From: Hanamia caeni
GTDB lineage: Bacteria; Bacteroidota; Bacteroidia; Chitinophagales; Chitinophagaceae
DNA: 64,000 nt
NCBI RefSeq assembly: GCF_003721595.1
Contig: NZ_RJJR01000002.1
Location: 186,001 to 250,000 of the forward strand
Direction: 5' to 3'
This document shows, piece by piece, positions 55,804-64,000 of the stretch. The translations under genes were made by a program, and so were the position numbers. Below the pieces are notes generated by a model, which saw nothing but the letters and a program-made list of their open reading frames with translations, made no database searches and was not told the origin of the DNA. How positions within the stretch are numbered: the stretch's first letter is position 1; every line of letters begins with the position of its first letter.

Positions 55804-57225
55804 ATGATTTCAGCGTTTATAACTTTATTTAAAAAAATTGCAATCCTTATTTTTCTGTTGACCGCTGTTTTTTTTAAAACCTTCTCACAAAAAGTAAAAT
55901 TAATTGAATTTGGGTGGGATTATCCCGATGTTACTTACCTGAGCGCCCGGTTAGATTCAATGCAAAACACACCATTTGACGGAATTTGTTTTTCTTTTCA
56001 AAGAAAGATTATGGAGGCGTTTGATGACTCGTTAAAAAGCGATTGCTATTTTGAATTTAATAAGTTACAAACTCTTAAATGGGGAAAGTATACGAACAAT
56101 TTTATTATACTAAGAGGATTTAGTAAAACCGGCGGAAACTGGTTTAATGATAAAGCCTGGGAAAATATTTCTAATAATATGGTCCATTTGTCGCGGGTGA
56201 TGCAAATGAAAAATATTAAAGGAATACTTTTTGACCCCGAATATTATTATGAAAATCCATTATTTAACCCATGGACATTTTCTGCGGATCAATATCCCGG
56301 AAAAAGCTTTCAACAAGTACAGAATCAGGTGAAACAAAGAGGGAAACAATTTATTACTTCTTTGCAAAAACGAAGTAACTCATTTACCTTTATTTCACTG
56401 TGGATAGCAAGCCTTATTGCCCATGAAAAAAAATATACACCGATATATAAAACGCGGCATGCCCTTCTTATATCATTTTTTGAAGGCATACTTGAAGGGA
56501 AGAATAAAAATGTAATAATAACAGATGGCGATGAATATGCCTATTGGAATACAAAACCTTCCCAATTTTTAGAGGGGAAATATCTCTTAAGAAATACCAT
56601 GCTGGAACTATTACATTCTGAAAAATCAAAAAAGGAGGCAAAAAATATTCAAATCGCTCAACCCGTTTATTACGATGGATTAATGGCCACAAATACACCC
56701 ATTGGAAACGATCTGAAAAGAAATATCAAGTGGAAGTGGCTTGCTGAAAATCTAAAATATGCTATAGCATCCAGCGATCAATATATGTGGTTTTATTCCG
56801 AACGCAATAATTGGTGGAACAATACTATGAATGATACGCTTTTAGCCACGTTTCAGGAAGGTAAAGATTTAGCGACGAACAGGATAGCAAGGTTAGAGAC
56901 TAATTCTGCGTTTTCATTTTTAAGGGAGACCAGTTTCAACAATGTTAACAGCCAAAGTGGCTATTATATAGATACAACAGAAATAACTAATGAGCCGGCT
57001 TTTAACTACGTATGGAATCAAAAGTCGAAAAAAATTATTCTTGATTTCAGGAAGAGACTGCCTTTATCCACATTTATCTATATCGATAATAATCTGCAAA
57101 ATCAAATTAAACCCTCCGGTTTAAATGTAGAGATCAGCGTACCAGATTTTTCAAAGGGAAGTCTTATTATTATAAATAAGTACCAGGACGAAATGGAATC
57201 TTCAGCTATTTACATATTGAAATAA
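55804..57225 (+). CDS. Secreted protein of the glycan locus, possible TIM-barrel glycan enzyme
   Basis: Unrecognised protein of 473 residues. An N-terminal hydrophobic signal (about 10-28, IAILIFLLTAVFFKTFSQ) is followed by a region that looks like a (beta/alpha)8 barrel: LIEFGWDYPDVTYLSARLDS and FDGICFSF as first strands, IKGILFDPEYYYEN and NVIITDGDEYAYWNT as strands ending in acidic residues, and DQYMWFYSERNNWW near the end. D/E at these strand ends could be catalytic. A beta-sandwich of about 90 residues closes it. It follows a glycosyltransferase gene by 6 bp. A role in trimming or modifying the exported glycan is inference. Confidence 0.6.
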   Translation: MISAFITLFKKIAILIFLLTAVFFKTFSQKVKLIEFGWDYPDVTYLSARLDSMQNTPFDGICFSFQRKIMEAFDDSLKSDCYFEFNKLQTLKWGKYTNNFIILRGFSKTGGNWFNDKAWENISNNMVHLSRVMQMKNIKGILFDPEYYYENPLFNPWTFSADQYPGKSFQQVQNQVKQRGKQFITSLQKRSNSFTFISLWIASLIAHEKKYTPIYKTRHALLISFFEGILEGKNKNVIITDGDEYAYWNTKPSQFLEGKYLLRNTMLELLHSEKSKKEAKNIQIAQPVYYDGLMATNTPIGNDLKRNIKWKWLAENLKYAIASSDQYMWFYSERNNWWNNTMNDTLLATFQEGKDLATNRIARLETNSAFSFLRETSFNNVNSQSGYYIDTTEITNEPAFNYVWNQKSKKIILDFRKRLPLSTFIYIDNNLQNQIKPSGLNVEISVPDFSKGSLIIINKYQDEMESSAIYILK

Positions 57226-57327
57226 TAATGGTCATTTAAAAACCGATACGCTAAGTGTATTTATTGTTATTTTGCTTTTTAAAATAATTGAATTATTTGT
57301 ATTGTGCCTAAGGATTCTTTTTAAATC

Positions 57328-58050
57328 ATGATCAATATCTTACTACTTTTAACAGGAACCATTAATACTTATAATAAAGCGTTTACCCTATTAAATGATC
57401 CGCAAAAAAGGAGAGAGGACTATATCAGTACCCTGCGTTATTATCTTGATAATTATGAGTATCCCATCGTCTTTGTAGAAAATTCAAATGAGGATATTTC
57501 CTCGCATTTTAAAAGTGACATCGAAAATAAACGCCTTGAGGTTCTTTGTTTTGACGGGAATAATTATGATGCAAAGATGGGCAAGGGGCTTGGCGAAATG
57601 TGTTGCATTGAATATGGTATTCTTAATTCCTCATTTATTAATCAAGATCATTTTGTTTTTAAAATAACAGGCCGGTATAAAATTTTGAATTTTAATAAGT
57701 TTATCAATTTTTATAAAAATCACCCGGATGCAGAACTAATAGCCGACCTTACCAATAATTTTAAATCTTCCCAATCCGGCATTTTCGGTTTCAAACCATT
57801 TTTTGCAAAAAATTTTCTTTTCAACTACACCTCTATTCTCAATGATACTAAGGGAATTTATTTTGAACATGCGCTTGCTAAAGCAGTTTTGCTTGGAATA
57901 AGTGAAAACATCAATTTTTATATTTTCAGATATTATCCTAAAATCAAAGCAGTCTCCGGGACCACCGGCAAAGCCTACAACATATCTTTTTTTTATTTTC
58001 TACTTCGGAGATTAAAATATTTTATACGATATTATATAATGATTCGATAA
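57328..58050 (+). CDS. Putative glycosyltransferase of unassigned family
   Basis: Protein of 240 residues. NILLLLTGTINTYNKAFTLL starts a Rossmann-like half; YPIVFVENSNEDISSHF and KGLGEMCCIEYGI follow; FVFKITGRYKILNFNKFINF is a motif found in several capsule-locus GT-A-like proteins (K-x-TGRY). No DxD typical of GT2 is visible. It is 10 bp before a GT2 gene on the same strand. A glycosyltransferase role rests mostly on context. Confidence 0.6.
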   Translation: MINILLLLTGTINTYNKAFTLLNDPQKRREDYISTLRYYLDNYEYPIVFVENSNEDISSHFKSDIENKRLEVLCFDGNNYDAKMGKGLGEMCCIEYGILNSSFINQDHFVFKITGRYKILNFNKFINFYKNHPDAELIADLTNNFKSSQSGIFGFKPFFAKNFLFNYTSILNDTKGIYFEHALAKAVLLGISENINFYIFRYYPKIKAVSGTTGKAYNISFFYFLLRRLKYFIRYYIMIR

Positions 58051-58060
58051 AAGTTGCAAA

Positions 58061-58921
58061 ATGGCCGCAGGCAAAATTTCAATTATTATTCCTGTACTTA
58101 ATTCCGTTACTGTATTAAATGAAGCTATAGAAAGTGTTATTCTACAGAATTACAATAATATCGAACTTATTATTGTAGATGGAGGAAGCACTGATGGAAC
58201 CGTAGATTTGATCAAAACCTTTGAGGCACATATTCATTTTTGGATTAGCGAGCCGGATAAAGGAATTTACGATGCAATGAATAAAGGGATTGCTGCAGCA
58301 ACAGGGACGTGGCTCCTTTTTTTAGGGGCCGATGATAAACTTTGTCCGGGCATATTATCAAATATTTTCAATTCGTCGTCTTTTACAGATATGGATCTCA
58401 TTTATGGCAAAGTGCATATTATAAATAAACGAAGGCAACTTGGCCGGCAAACTGATTACCAGAAGTTGATCGAATTTAATAGTCCACACCAGGCAATGTT
58501 TTATAATAAGTCTGTTTTTGAAAAATTTAAGGAATTTAATCAGCGATATAAAATTTTAGCAGATTATGATCTGAATCTTAAAATTTTTGAAGACCAATCT
58601 TTGCGGAAAATGTTTATTGATATTCCTGTTTCGATTTTTGGCAATAATGGTATAAGTAACCGCACGATTGATTATAATTTTTTTTCGGAAAAAAAAGACT
58701 ATTTTATAAATCAGTGTAAAATCTTACCCACGGATAAAAGACTTGCCAAGTATTATTTTTTTACAGGAGTAGTATTAATATCAAAAAAAAACTTCAAGGC
58801 CGGTACAGCCAATATTTTTCACTCAATTATTTTCAGTCATAACAGATTTTATTATTTTTTACTTGCAATTGATTTTATTTTAGGCTTGTTTGGTATGCGG
58901 AAAAAATATAAATATGTATGA
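58061..58921 (+). CDS. Glycosyltransferase family 2
   Basis: GT-A transferase of 286 residues. ISIIIPVLNSVTVLNEAIES, LIIVDGGSTDGTVDLI, EPDKGIYDAMNKGIAAATGT and LFLGADDKL (DD metal motif) are classic for the WcaA-like branch. A weak hydrophobic region near the C-terminus may touch the membrane. It probably extends the repeat unit; the sugar is unknown. Confidence 0.92.
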   Translation: MAAGKISIIIPVLNSVTVLNEAIESVILQNYNNIELIIVDGGSTDGTVDLIKTFEAHIHFWISEPDKGIYDAMNKGIAAATGTWLLFLGADDKLCPGILSNIFNSSSFTDMDLIYGKVHIINKRRQLGRQTDYQKLIEFNSPHQAMFYNKSVFEKFKEFNQRYKILADYDLNLKIFEDQSLRKMFIDIPVSIFGNNGISNRTIDYNFFSEKKDYFINQCKILPTDKRLAKYYFFTGVVLISKKNFKAGTANIFHSIIFSHNRFYYFLLAIDFILGLFGMRKKYKYV

Positions 58922-58951
58922 AATATTATGTAGGATTAACAGGTTAACCTC

Positions 58952-60052
58952 TTACTTCAGACTGCTTAACTTAATCAGTTCATAAGGGTTTAGCAACTTG
59001 CCATAAAAGAGGTTGATGTAAAAGTAAATAGATGCAATACCTATAAGAAGTACGATATTCCATTTTTTAAATGGCGGCATTTTTAGGGAATAGGCAAAGA
59101 GTAACGGAAACACTGCATTAAACAATTCTGTAACTCTTGCAGCCATTGAAGGTACGTCTATCAGTAAACCGTAAACGAAAATACTTATGATATTACATTT
59201 TAAGAAGAGCACCAGGTTGGTGTCTTTCATTTTATTTTTTACACAGTAGAAGAAAATGTAGGCTGTTATTATAACGTTAACGGTGTTTAATACATTAAAG
59301 AATCTGATTCCCTGGTACAGCGACGAATCAGCAGTTTCAGCATAGGTAGTGAGCTTTGTAGAGATGAATGCGATATCAATGCGGGGCAGTATAAAAGAAA
59401 GCAAAGGCAGTTTAATCAATCCAAGGATGATAGCTCCAAGGAAAACGCTTCCATATAGCCAGGCATTTAGTTTGTCTTTTCTGATAAAAAACAATAGAAA
59501 ATAAAATATAGCAGAGTTATGGAAAAGAATTGCCAATACGATCGAGATAAAGACTTTAATTTTTTCATTTTTCAAATAATAATAAATAGCAAGAAAAAAA
59601 AATGAACACGCCAGTCCGTTCCGAACCTGAGTCATTTCCTGAAAAAGAAAATAATGGCTATAATATAACAACAGTACGATTAACGGGTTAAAAGCCAGTT
59701 TACGGAATACAAAAAATTTAAGGCTAATGCTTAAAGCAGCAATAAAAAGCATAATAGCAAGTGGGGCATTGTCTGCAAAAAAGTGATAGCATATTTTAAC
59801 TATAAATACAAACCCCGGCTCAAAAAGTGGCAATAGTGTGGCTCTTTGAGAACCGTCATCATGTAAAATATAATTGAACGAATTAAGATAAGGTAAATAA
59901 TCCCTCGAAACATAGATACCTCTGAACCCGGCAAATAAGATTAGAAAAATTCCAATAACTGCTAATATAAAATCGATATTTTTTACTTTTTTAAATTCAT
60001 ATTCTACAGCGATTATTGCTAACAAAATGAATATTAAGCAATAAATAAACAT
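58952..60052 (-). CDS. EpsG/Wzy-like polysaccharide polymerase
   Basis: Membrane protein of 366 residues with about ten segments. The first loop has YVSRDYLPYLNSFNYIL and a later one MTQVRNGLACSFFFLAIYYY, the paired R-D-Y and R-N-G/xxCSF motifs of EpsG-family proteins. Such proteins polymerise repeat units in the periplasm (Wzy role). It converges on the GT2 gene and is 49 bp after the Wzz-like gene. Confidence 0.85.
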   Translation of the reverse strand: MFIYCLIFILLAIIAVEYEFKKVKNIDFILAVIGIFLILFAGFRGIYVSRDYLPYLNSFNYILHDDGSQRATLLPLFEPGFVFIVKICYHFFADNAPLAIMLFIAALSISLKFFVFRKLAFNPLIVLLLYYSHYFLFQEMTQVRNGLACSFFFLAIYYYLKNEKIKVFISIVLAILFHNSAIFYFLLFFIRKDKLNAWLYGSVFLGAIILGLIKLPLLSFILPRIDIAFISTKLTTYAETADSSLYQGIRFFNVLNTVNVIITAYIFFYCVKNKMKDTNLVLFLKCNIISIFVYGLLIDVPSMAARVTELFNAVFPLLFAYSLKMPPFKKWNIVLLIGIASIYFYINLFYGKLLNPYELIKLSSLK

Positions 60053-60101
60053 GAATTGTAAATTGTTTTTGGAAAATTCAATTTAAAAATATTTGATTTT
60101 G

Positions 60102-61139
60102 TTACCTTATGTCCTTATAAAGCCTGATGAGCCAAAAGATTAAAAAAGTAATAAATATACCAGTGAACGCAAACATCAAAGATGTTTTCAGTTTGCCGGC
60201 TTTTATCTTTTTCATTGGGTAATTTGCCGGATCGATTATTTGTATCAAAGGGATTTTGTTTAAATATTGGAAACGCGCCAGCTCAAGATTTTTAAACAAT
60301 TCACTATAAGCGCTTCCATATACCTGGGCATTTATTTGCTGTTTCTGAAGAGGAACCTGTGACTCTGCAAATGCCGGATTTAGATTGGCATCCTCCGATG
60401 CCGCTTTGCTACTAAGGCTTGAAGAAAGGCCGCCTCTCATTGAAGCCACCCGTTGCTCCAATATGTCAAGCGTTTCTCTTTCTTTTTTACTGCATATCTC
60501 CGTGTAGAAGCTATCAGCCGCATGTATCAATCTATCGGTAAATACCTTTGTAAATTTTTCATTGCTGGTTTTAACTCTGATAGAAAAAATGCTCAGCATC
60601 TTATCGGGTTTGTCAGCTTCAAGAGAAAACTTTGTAAAATCGGTGAAGGTGGCATACAATACACTATCCTGCGCATAATTTAGTGAAGCACGCATAACAC
60701 CAACAGGAAAATGCACAGGGCTCGCCGATATTTTTTTCTTATCCAGGTTCAACATTTTTTGCCTGTAAAATTCTATTAACGTATAAGGAGTAGAATTGAA
60801 TGTATCAACAGTTAAAAACACACTCTCAACCATCCGGCGGCTTTTTATTACTTCGATAATATTGTCCCCCGAAAAAACATCATTTGCCTGGTCATGTATG
60901 TTTAATCCAAACTGAGCTGCGAGGTTTAATGCACCTGAAATTCCGGAGTTATTACCTTGGTTTAATACAAAAGTAAGATTGCTCTCATATTTTGGCGCCT
61001 GTATCCATGCGTAAATAAAACCTGCAACGCCAAACACCAAACCAATAATACAGAATAAAGGCCACCTTTTGAGTAATGACTTGAGAAAAACAAGGAATGA
61101 ATGCTGCACGGGAAGTTCTTTTTCATTCTCTCTTGTCAT
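60102..61139 (-). CDS. Wzz/polysaccharide co-polymerase without kinase domain
   Basis: Chain-length determinant protein of 345 residues: membrane segments at about 30-50 and 320-340 flank a periplasmic helical domain. IGLVFGVAGFIYAWIQAPKY is the N-terminal membrane region and IIDPANYPMKKIKAGKLKTS is the conserved proline-rich region before the second segment. No Walker motifs follow, so this is a PCP-1 or split PCP-2a type; a tyrosine-kinase gene, if any, is outside the window. Confidence 0.9.
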   Translation of the reverse strand: MTRENEKELPVQHSFLVFLKSLLKRWPLFCIIGLVFGVAGFIYAWIQAPKYESNLTFVLNQGNNSGISGALNLAAQFGLNIHDQANDVFSGDNIIEVIKSRRMVESVFLTVDTFNSTPYTLIEFYRQKMLNLDKKKISASPVHFPVGVMRASLNYAQDSVLYATFTDFTKFSLEADKPDKMLSIFSIRVKTSNEKFTKVFTDRLIHAADSFYTEICSKKERETLDILEQRVASMRGGLSSSLSSKAASEDANLNPAFAESQVPLQKQQINAQVYGSAYSELFKNLELARFQYLNKIPLIQIIDPANYPMKKIKAGKLKTSLMFAFTGIFITFLIFWLIRLYKDIR

Positions 61140-61290
61140 AAATTTCTTTCGGGTTTAAAAAAAATACAATCTGCCAGGCAAGTTAAATAAAAACCTATAT
61201 CTAAACGCTATCAAATTTGAATGTATCTTCTATTTATTACTTTACAATATATTCGCTTTTATTACACTTAAAAATAGTAACTATATTTTA

Positions 61291-62184
61291 ATGGCATCAG
61301 GACGTTTTGTAAGCATTACGCATCTACATTTATATGCTATTATTAACACAATTATCAAATATAAATATAGGCAGCAAGCAATAAAGGTAATCAGGATTTT
61401 GGATGTGGGCTGCGGCACCGGGGTTTTGTTAAGTACACTTATTAAGGAGTTACCGCTTAAAAACCCCGGAATCAGTTTTGAATTTTATGGACTTGACGTA
61501 AATGATTCACATATACAGGAAAGCGGGTATTTTGAAAAAATGATTTTGCTTCTCCAATCCGTGGATGCAAAAGTTGAATGGCAGAACAATTTAAAACTTA
61601 TCTCCTCTCATGACCACTGGCCTTTTGAGGATGATTTTTTTGACATTATTTTTTCAAATCAAGTGCTGGAACATGTTTTTGATCAGGAACTTTTTTTAAA
61701 AGAGATACATAGAACGATTAAGAATCATGGGTATTCTTTCCATCTTTATCCATTGAAACATTATATATATGAAGGGCATTTGCTAATTCCCTTTGTTCAC
61801 AAATTTAAGAGTTGGACGACAACTTACTATTGGATAAAATGGGGAATATATTTAGGTTTTGGCACTTATCGCCGGCATAAAAAAGCAGGACTGACATCCT
61901 CAGTGCGTGAATTTGCGAAGAGACATGCTGATTACATGGCATTTGAAGTAAATTATCAGACTGCAAGACAAATTGCGGCAACTGCAAAAAAATGCCGGCT
62001 TAAAAATTCTTTCGATTTTACTTATTTGTATTATAAACAGAAGTTGCGCTCTCTGTTTGGGTTATCTCCGCTGGAAATATATCGTCCAACCGATATGTGT
62101 AGTTCAAAAAATTCTTTCTATTTTTTCTTTTTGAAATACGTAACAGGTATTACGCTGGTGCTTAGAAAAAATAACTCATTCTGA
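61291..62184 (+). CDS. SAM-dependent methyltransferase
   Basis: Class I methyltransferase of 297 residues. RILDVGCGTGVLLSTLIKEL is motif I, FYGLDVNDSHIQESGYF motif II, FFDIIFSNQVLEHVFDQELF and HRTIKNHGYSFHLYPLKH later motifs; the latter replaces the common LKPGG. The C-terminal third (about 180-297) is extended and basic. It faces opposite to its neighbours, in the glycan locus. Substrate unknown. Confidence 0.86.
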   Translation: MASGRFVSITHLHLYAIINTIIKYKYRQQAIKVIRILDVGCGTGVLLSTLIKELPLKNPGISFEFYGLDVNDSHIQESGYFEKMILLLQSVDAKVEWQNNLKLISSHDHWPFEDDFFDIIFSNQVLEHVFDQELFLKEIHRTIKNHGYSFHLYPLKHYIYEGHLLIPFVHKFKSWTTTYYWIKWGIYLGFGTYRRHKKAGLTSSVREFAKRHADYMAFEVNYQTARQIAATAKKCRLKNSFDFTYLYYKQKLRSLFGLSPLEIYRPTDMCSSKNSFYFFFLKYVTGITLVLRKNNSF

Positions 62185-62242
62185 TTTTAGATGTTTGGAT
62201 AGTTTCCGGAACCCGAAAATAAAATTGGCATCATTTGTTTGT

Positions 62243-63742
62243 TCACTGCCGCCTTGCCGAATACCTGGCCACTAATCTGTCTTTTATTTTGCCAAGGGTA
62301 TCATTTTTATAAAGCGGGTAAAAGATAAATAGCGCCAGCACCAATAAATTAATAAAAAATATTGTCAGTGGAGAGTTATTTATTATTGGCAATCCGTTGA
62401 GATACTTATTTAAAATACCCGCACACAATATTGACCCAATTATTAAAAAGATATTCTTATTAAAAAAATAAAAAATCGAAGTATTTGTTTGCTTACTGTA
62501 GCTGGCGATAAGAACAATTGCGCCAACAATTGCAGAGATTGACCAACTCAATGCTATATATTTCCCACCGATGTATTTGCCCATCAGAGGCGCCAGGATG
62601 AATATCAATAGTGCTGTAATAAAATTATTAATCACATTCCATTTTAAATTACCTGTGCCCAAATTGCTGAAATGCGCCGGAAATGCCAGTGCATTTACCA
62701 ATAGCCCTATTGCCACCGTAAATAATATAAAATTAAAATCACTGCTTGTTTTATTCAGAAAAAAAAGAGAAATGGTGTCAGATAAAACCAAAGGTGATAA
62801 GAAGAAAATCAGGCTGAATAATAAAACCAGTTTGAAATTGGCTTTATAAAAAGTTTTGATCCTGTTCACTTTTCCAAGCGCTTTAAAAATGCTAATCTGG
62901 GGTACGATGCTCAGATTGGCAGAAATGATCAGGCTTCTGAATACGCTTAGCAGTTTTACACAAAAGTCAAAAATGGCTGTAATGTCACTTCCGGAATATT
63001 TGGTGATCATGGCTTTCATAAAAGGGTCACTTATCTGGGTAACAGACAGCAATTGAAAACTGAAACCATATTTGAAAATACTTTTAAATACGCGCTTGTT
63101 AAACTCGACAGAGAATCTATAAGAGGGAATATTTTTTTTCACAGCAACAAAAGATGCAATCAATAAAAAAATGTTTTGAATTAACTGTGCTATAGGAATG
63201 CCTATAATACCAATTTTTAGCAGCAGAATAAATCCGGCCAACAAAAAAATAACCGCGCCGGCCATATTTATTTTTGAACGAACATCCATCAGCATCAGGC
63301 CATCCAAAACAGAAAGATAGTTAGTAGCCAGCGACGAAAAAAAAAATGACAACACTATGTAAGGCAATAAACTGTTGGCAATACTTACCATATCCGCATT
63401 TACCGTAAAGGGAATTATATAAATAAAAATGCTGTAAGCCAAGATGCATAAAACAATACTTATACTTAATACGGCAACAAAAGAGGTATTAATAAGGGTT
63501 TTTACATTCGCATCATTCTGCGCGAATTGATATTTTGGAATAAAAAACAGTAAGGCATTCGCAAAGCCGGAACTGCCAAATGCGGTAATAGCAGTAAGTG
63601 ATGATAAATAAGACCAAAGGCCTGTTATTTTCAGCCCCAGATGAACTACCATTAATTTAAAAAGCAATATGGCTACTATCGCCACCACGATTGTTTGAAA
63701 AACAGAAAACCACGAATTTTTAAAAAGCTTGCTATTTTTCAT
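62243..63742 (-). CDS. Second Wzx-type flippase
   Basis: MOP-superfamily membrane protein of 499 residues with about 14 segments. SLTAITAFGSSGFANALLFF and FKYGFSFQLLSVTQISDPFM mark the two halves. It is longer than and unlike the first flippase at 53230-54492. It may serve a second glycan or a neighbouring gene set past the right edge. Confidence 0.85.
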   Translation of the reverse strand: MKNSKLFKNSWFSVFQTIVVAIVAILLFKLMVVHLGLKITGLWSYLSSLTAITAFGSSGFANALLFFIPKYQFAQNDANVKTLINTSFVAVLSISIVLCILAYSIFIYIIPFTVNADMVSIANSLLPYIVLSFFFSSLATNYLSVLDGLMLMDVRSKINMAGAVIFLLAGFILLLKIGIIGIPIAQLIQNIFLLIASFVAVKKNIPSYRFSVEFNKRVFKSIFKYGFSFQLLSVTQISDPFMKAMITKYSGSDITAIFDFCVKLLSVFRSLIISANLSIVPQISIFKALGKVNRIKTFYKANFKLVLLFSLIFFLSPLVLSDTISLFFLNKTSSDFNFILFTVAIGLLVNALAFPAHFSNLGTGNLKWNVINNFITALLIFILAPLMGKYIGGKYIALSWSISAIVGAIVLIASYSKQTNTSIFYFFNKNIFLIIGSILCAGILNKYLNGLPIINNSPLTIFFINLLVLALFIFYPLYKNDTLGKIKDRLVARYSARRQ

Positions 63743-63954
63743 TCTATATTTTTCTGTTGGTAATCATAAGTAAGCTTTAGAAAATTGGTAAAACTACCAA
63801 ATGGAAGTTTATTGGACAAATTGCCGAAAAATCTATGAATCCTGAGTTGATTCTGATTCCTGGTTTAAATAACCATCGCATATCTTTACTATTTCAAAGT
63901 CACGACTTCTGTTACCAACAGAAGTTTGAAATTGTACAGAAGAGAATAAAATTT

Positions 63955-64000
63955 ATGCCGGAAGAAATTAATTGCATTATTTGTAATCATCCTGCCAACA
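63955..64000 (+). CDS. Start of a gene cut by the right edge, possibly a methyltransferase
   Basis: Fifteen codons are visible (MPEEINCIICNHPAN). The C-x-x-C pair close to the N-terminus is common in methyltransferases of glycan loci with an N-terminal zinc finger, but little can be said. It is the first gene of a probable further plus-strand group. Confidence 0.4.
   Translation, partial: MPEEINCIICNHPAN

Overview
The window is chromosomal DNA from a Bacteroidota bacterium, most likely a member of the Chitinophagaceae or a close relative (inference). Support: AT-rich sequence; almost no Shine-Dalgarno sites; several upstream boxes that fit the Bacteroidota promoter TTTG-N(18-23)-TAnnTTTG; a TonB receptor with an N-terminal carboxypeptidase-regulatory-like domain; a fused alpha/beta 2-oxoacid dehydrogenase E1; and S10, M1 and M16 peptidases typical of that phylum. 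I saw no rRNA, tRNA, CRISPR array, insertion sequence or phage gene.

Layout. 1-4.4 kb: a gluconokinase cut by the left edge, then an M19 dipeptidase, a D-threonine aldolase/D-serine dehydratase-like PLP enzyme and a RidA-family imine deaminase, interrupted by a ParDE-type toxin-antitoxin pair. These enzymes could form a small D-amino-acid salvage route. 4.4-17.8 kb: MATE exporter, coiled-coil secreted protein, siderophore-type TonB receptor, M1 peptidase, zeta-like P-loop kinase with a small partner joined to the 2-oxoacid dehydrogenase E1 gene, a methyltransferase, a LamG lipoprotein, an M16 protein without the zinc motif, and a second toxin-antitoxin pair. 18.1-25 kb: the cell-elongation cluster mreB-mreC-mreD-PBP2-rodA followed by a metallo-beta-lactamase-fold hydrolase. 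25-34.9 kb: S10 carboxypeptidase, GH3-like adenylating enzyme, lptB, a YoeB-type toxin-antitoxin pair with a decayed HigA-like gene beside it, polA, an esterase and an AraC-family regulator. 35-41.9 kb: small secreted proteins, a parallel beta-helix lipoprotein, 3-methyladenine DNA glycosylase, a frameshifted HXXEE membrane-protein gene, a LolA-like secreted protein, and an ECF sigma / membrane anti-sigma-like / Spy-like unit.

41.9-64 kb is a surface-polysaccharide locus that continues past the right edge. It holds two flippases, an EpsG/Wzy-like polymerase, a Wzz-like chain-length protein without a kinase domain, seven glycosyltransferases or candidates, UDP-galactopyranose mutase beside a GlfT-like transferase, a polysaccharide deacetylase, an AsnB-type amidotransferase, two or three methyltransferases and a secreted protein that may be a glycan-active enzyme. 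The expected product is a galactofuranose-containing capsule, exopolysaccharide or O-antigen assembled by the Wzx/Wzy route.

Nothing here is clearly a new defence or mobile system. The less ordinary points are the D-amino-acid cluster, the zeta-like kinase coupled to E1, the orphan M16 subunit-like protein, two multiply frameshifted genes, the triple GYFD motif in the anti-sigma-like protein and the unassigned secreted protein in the glycan locus.
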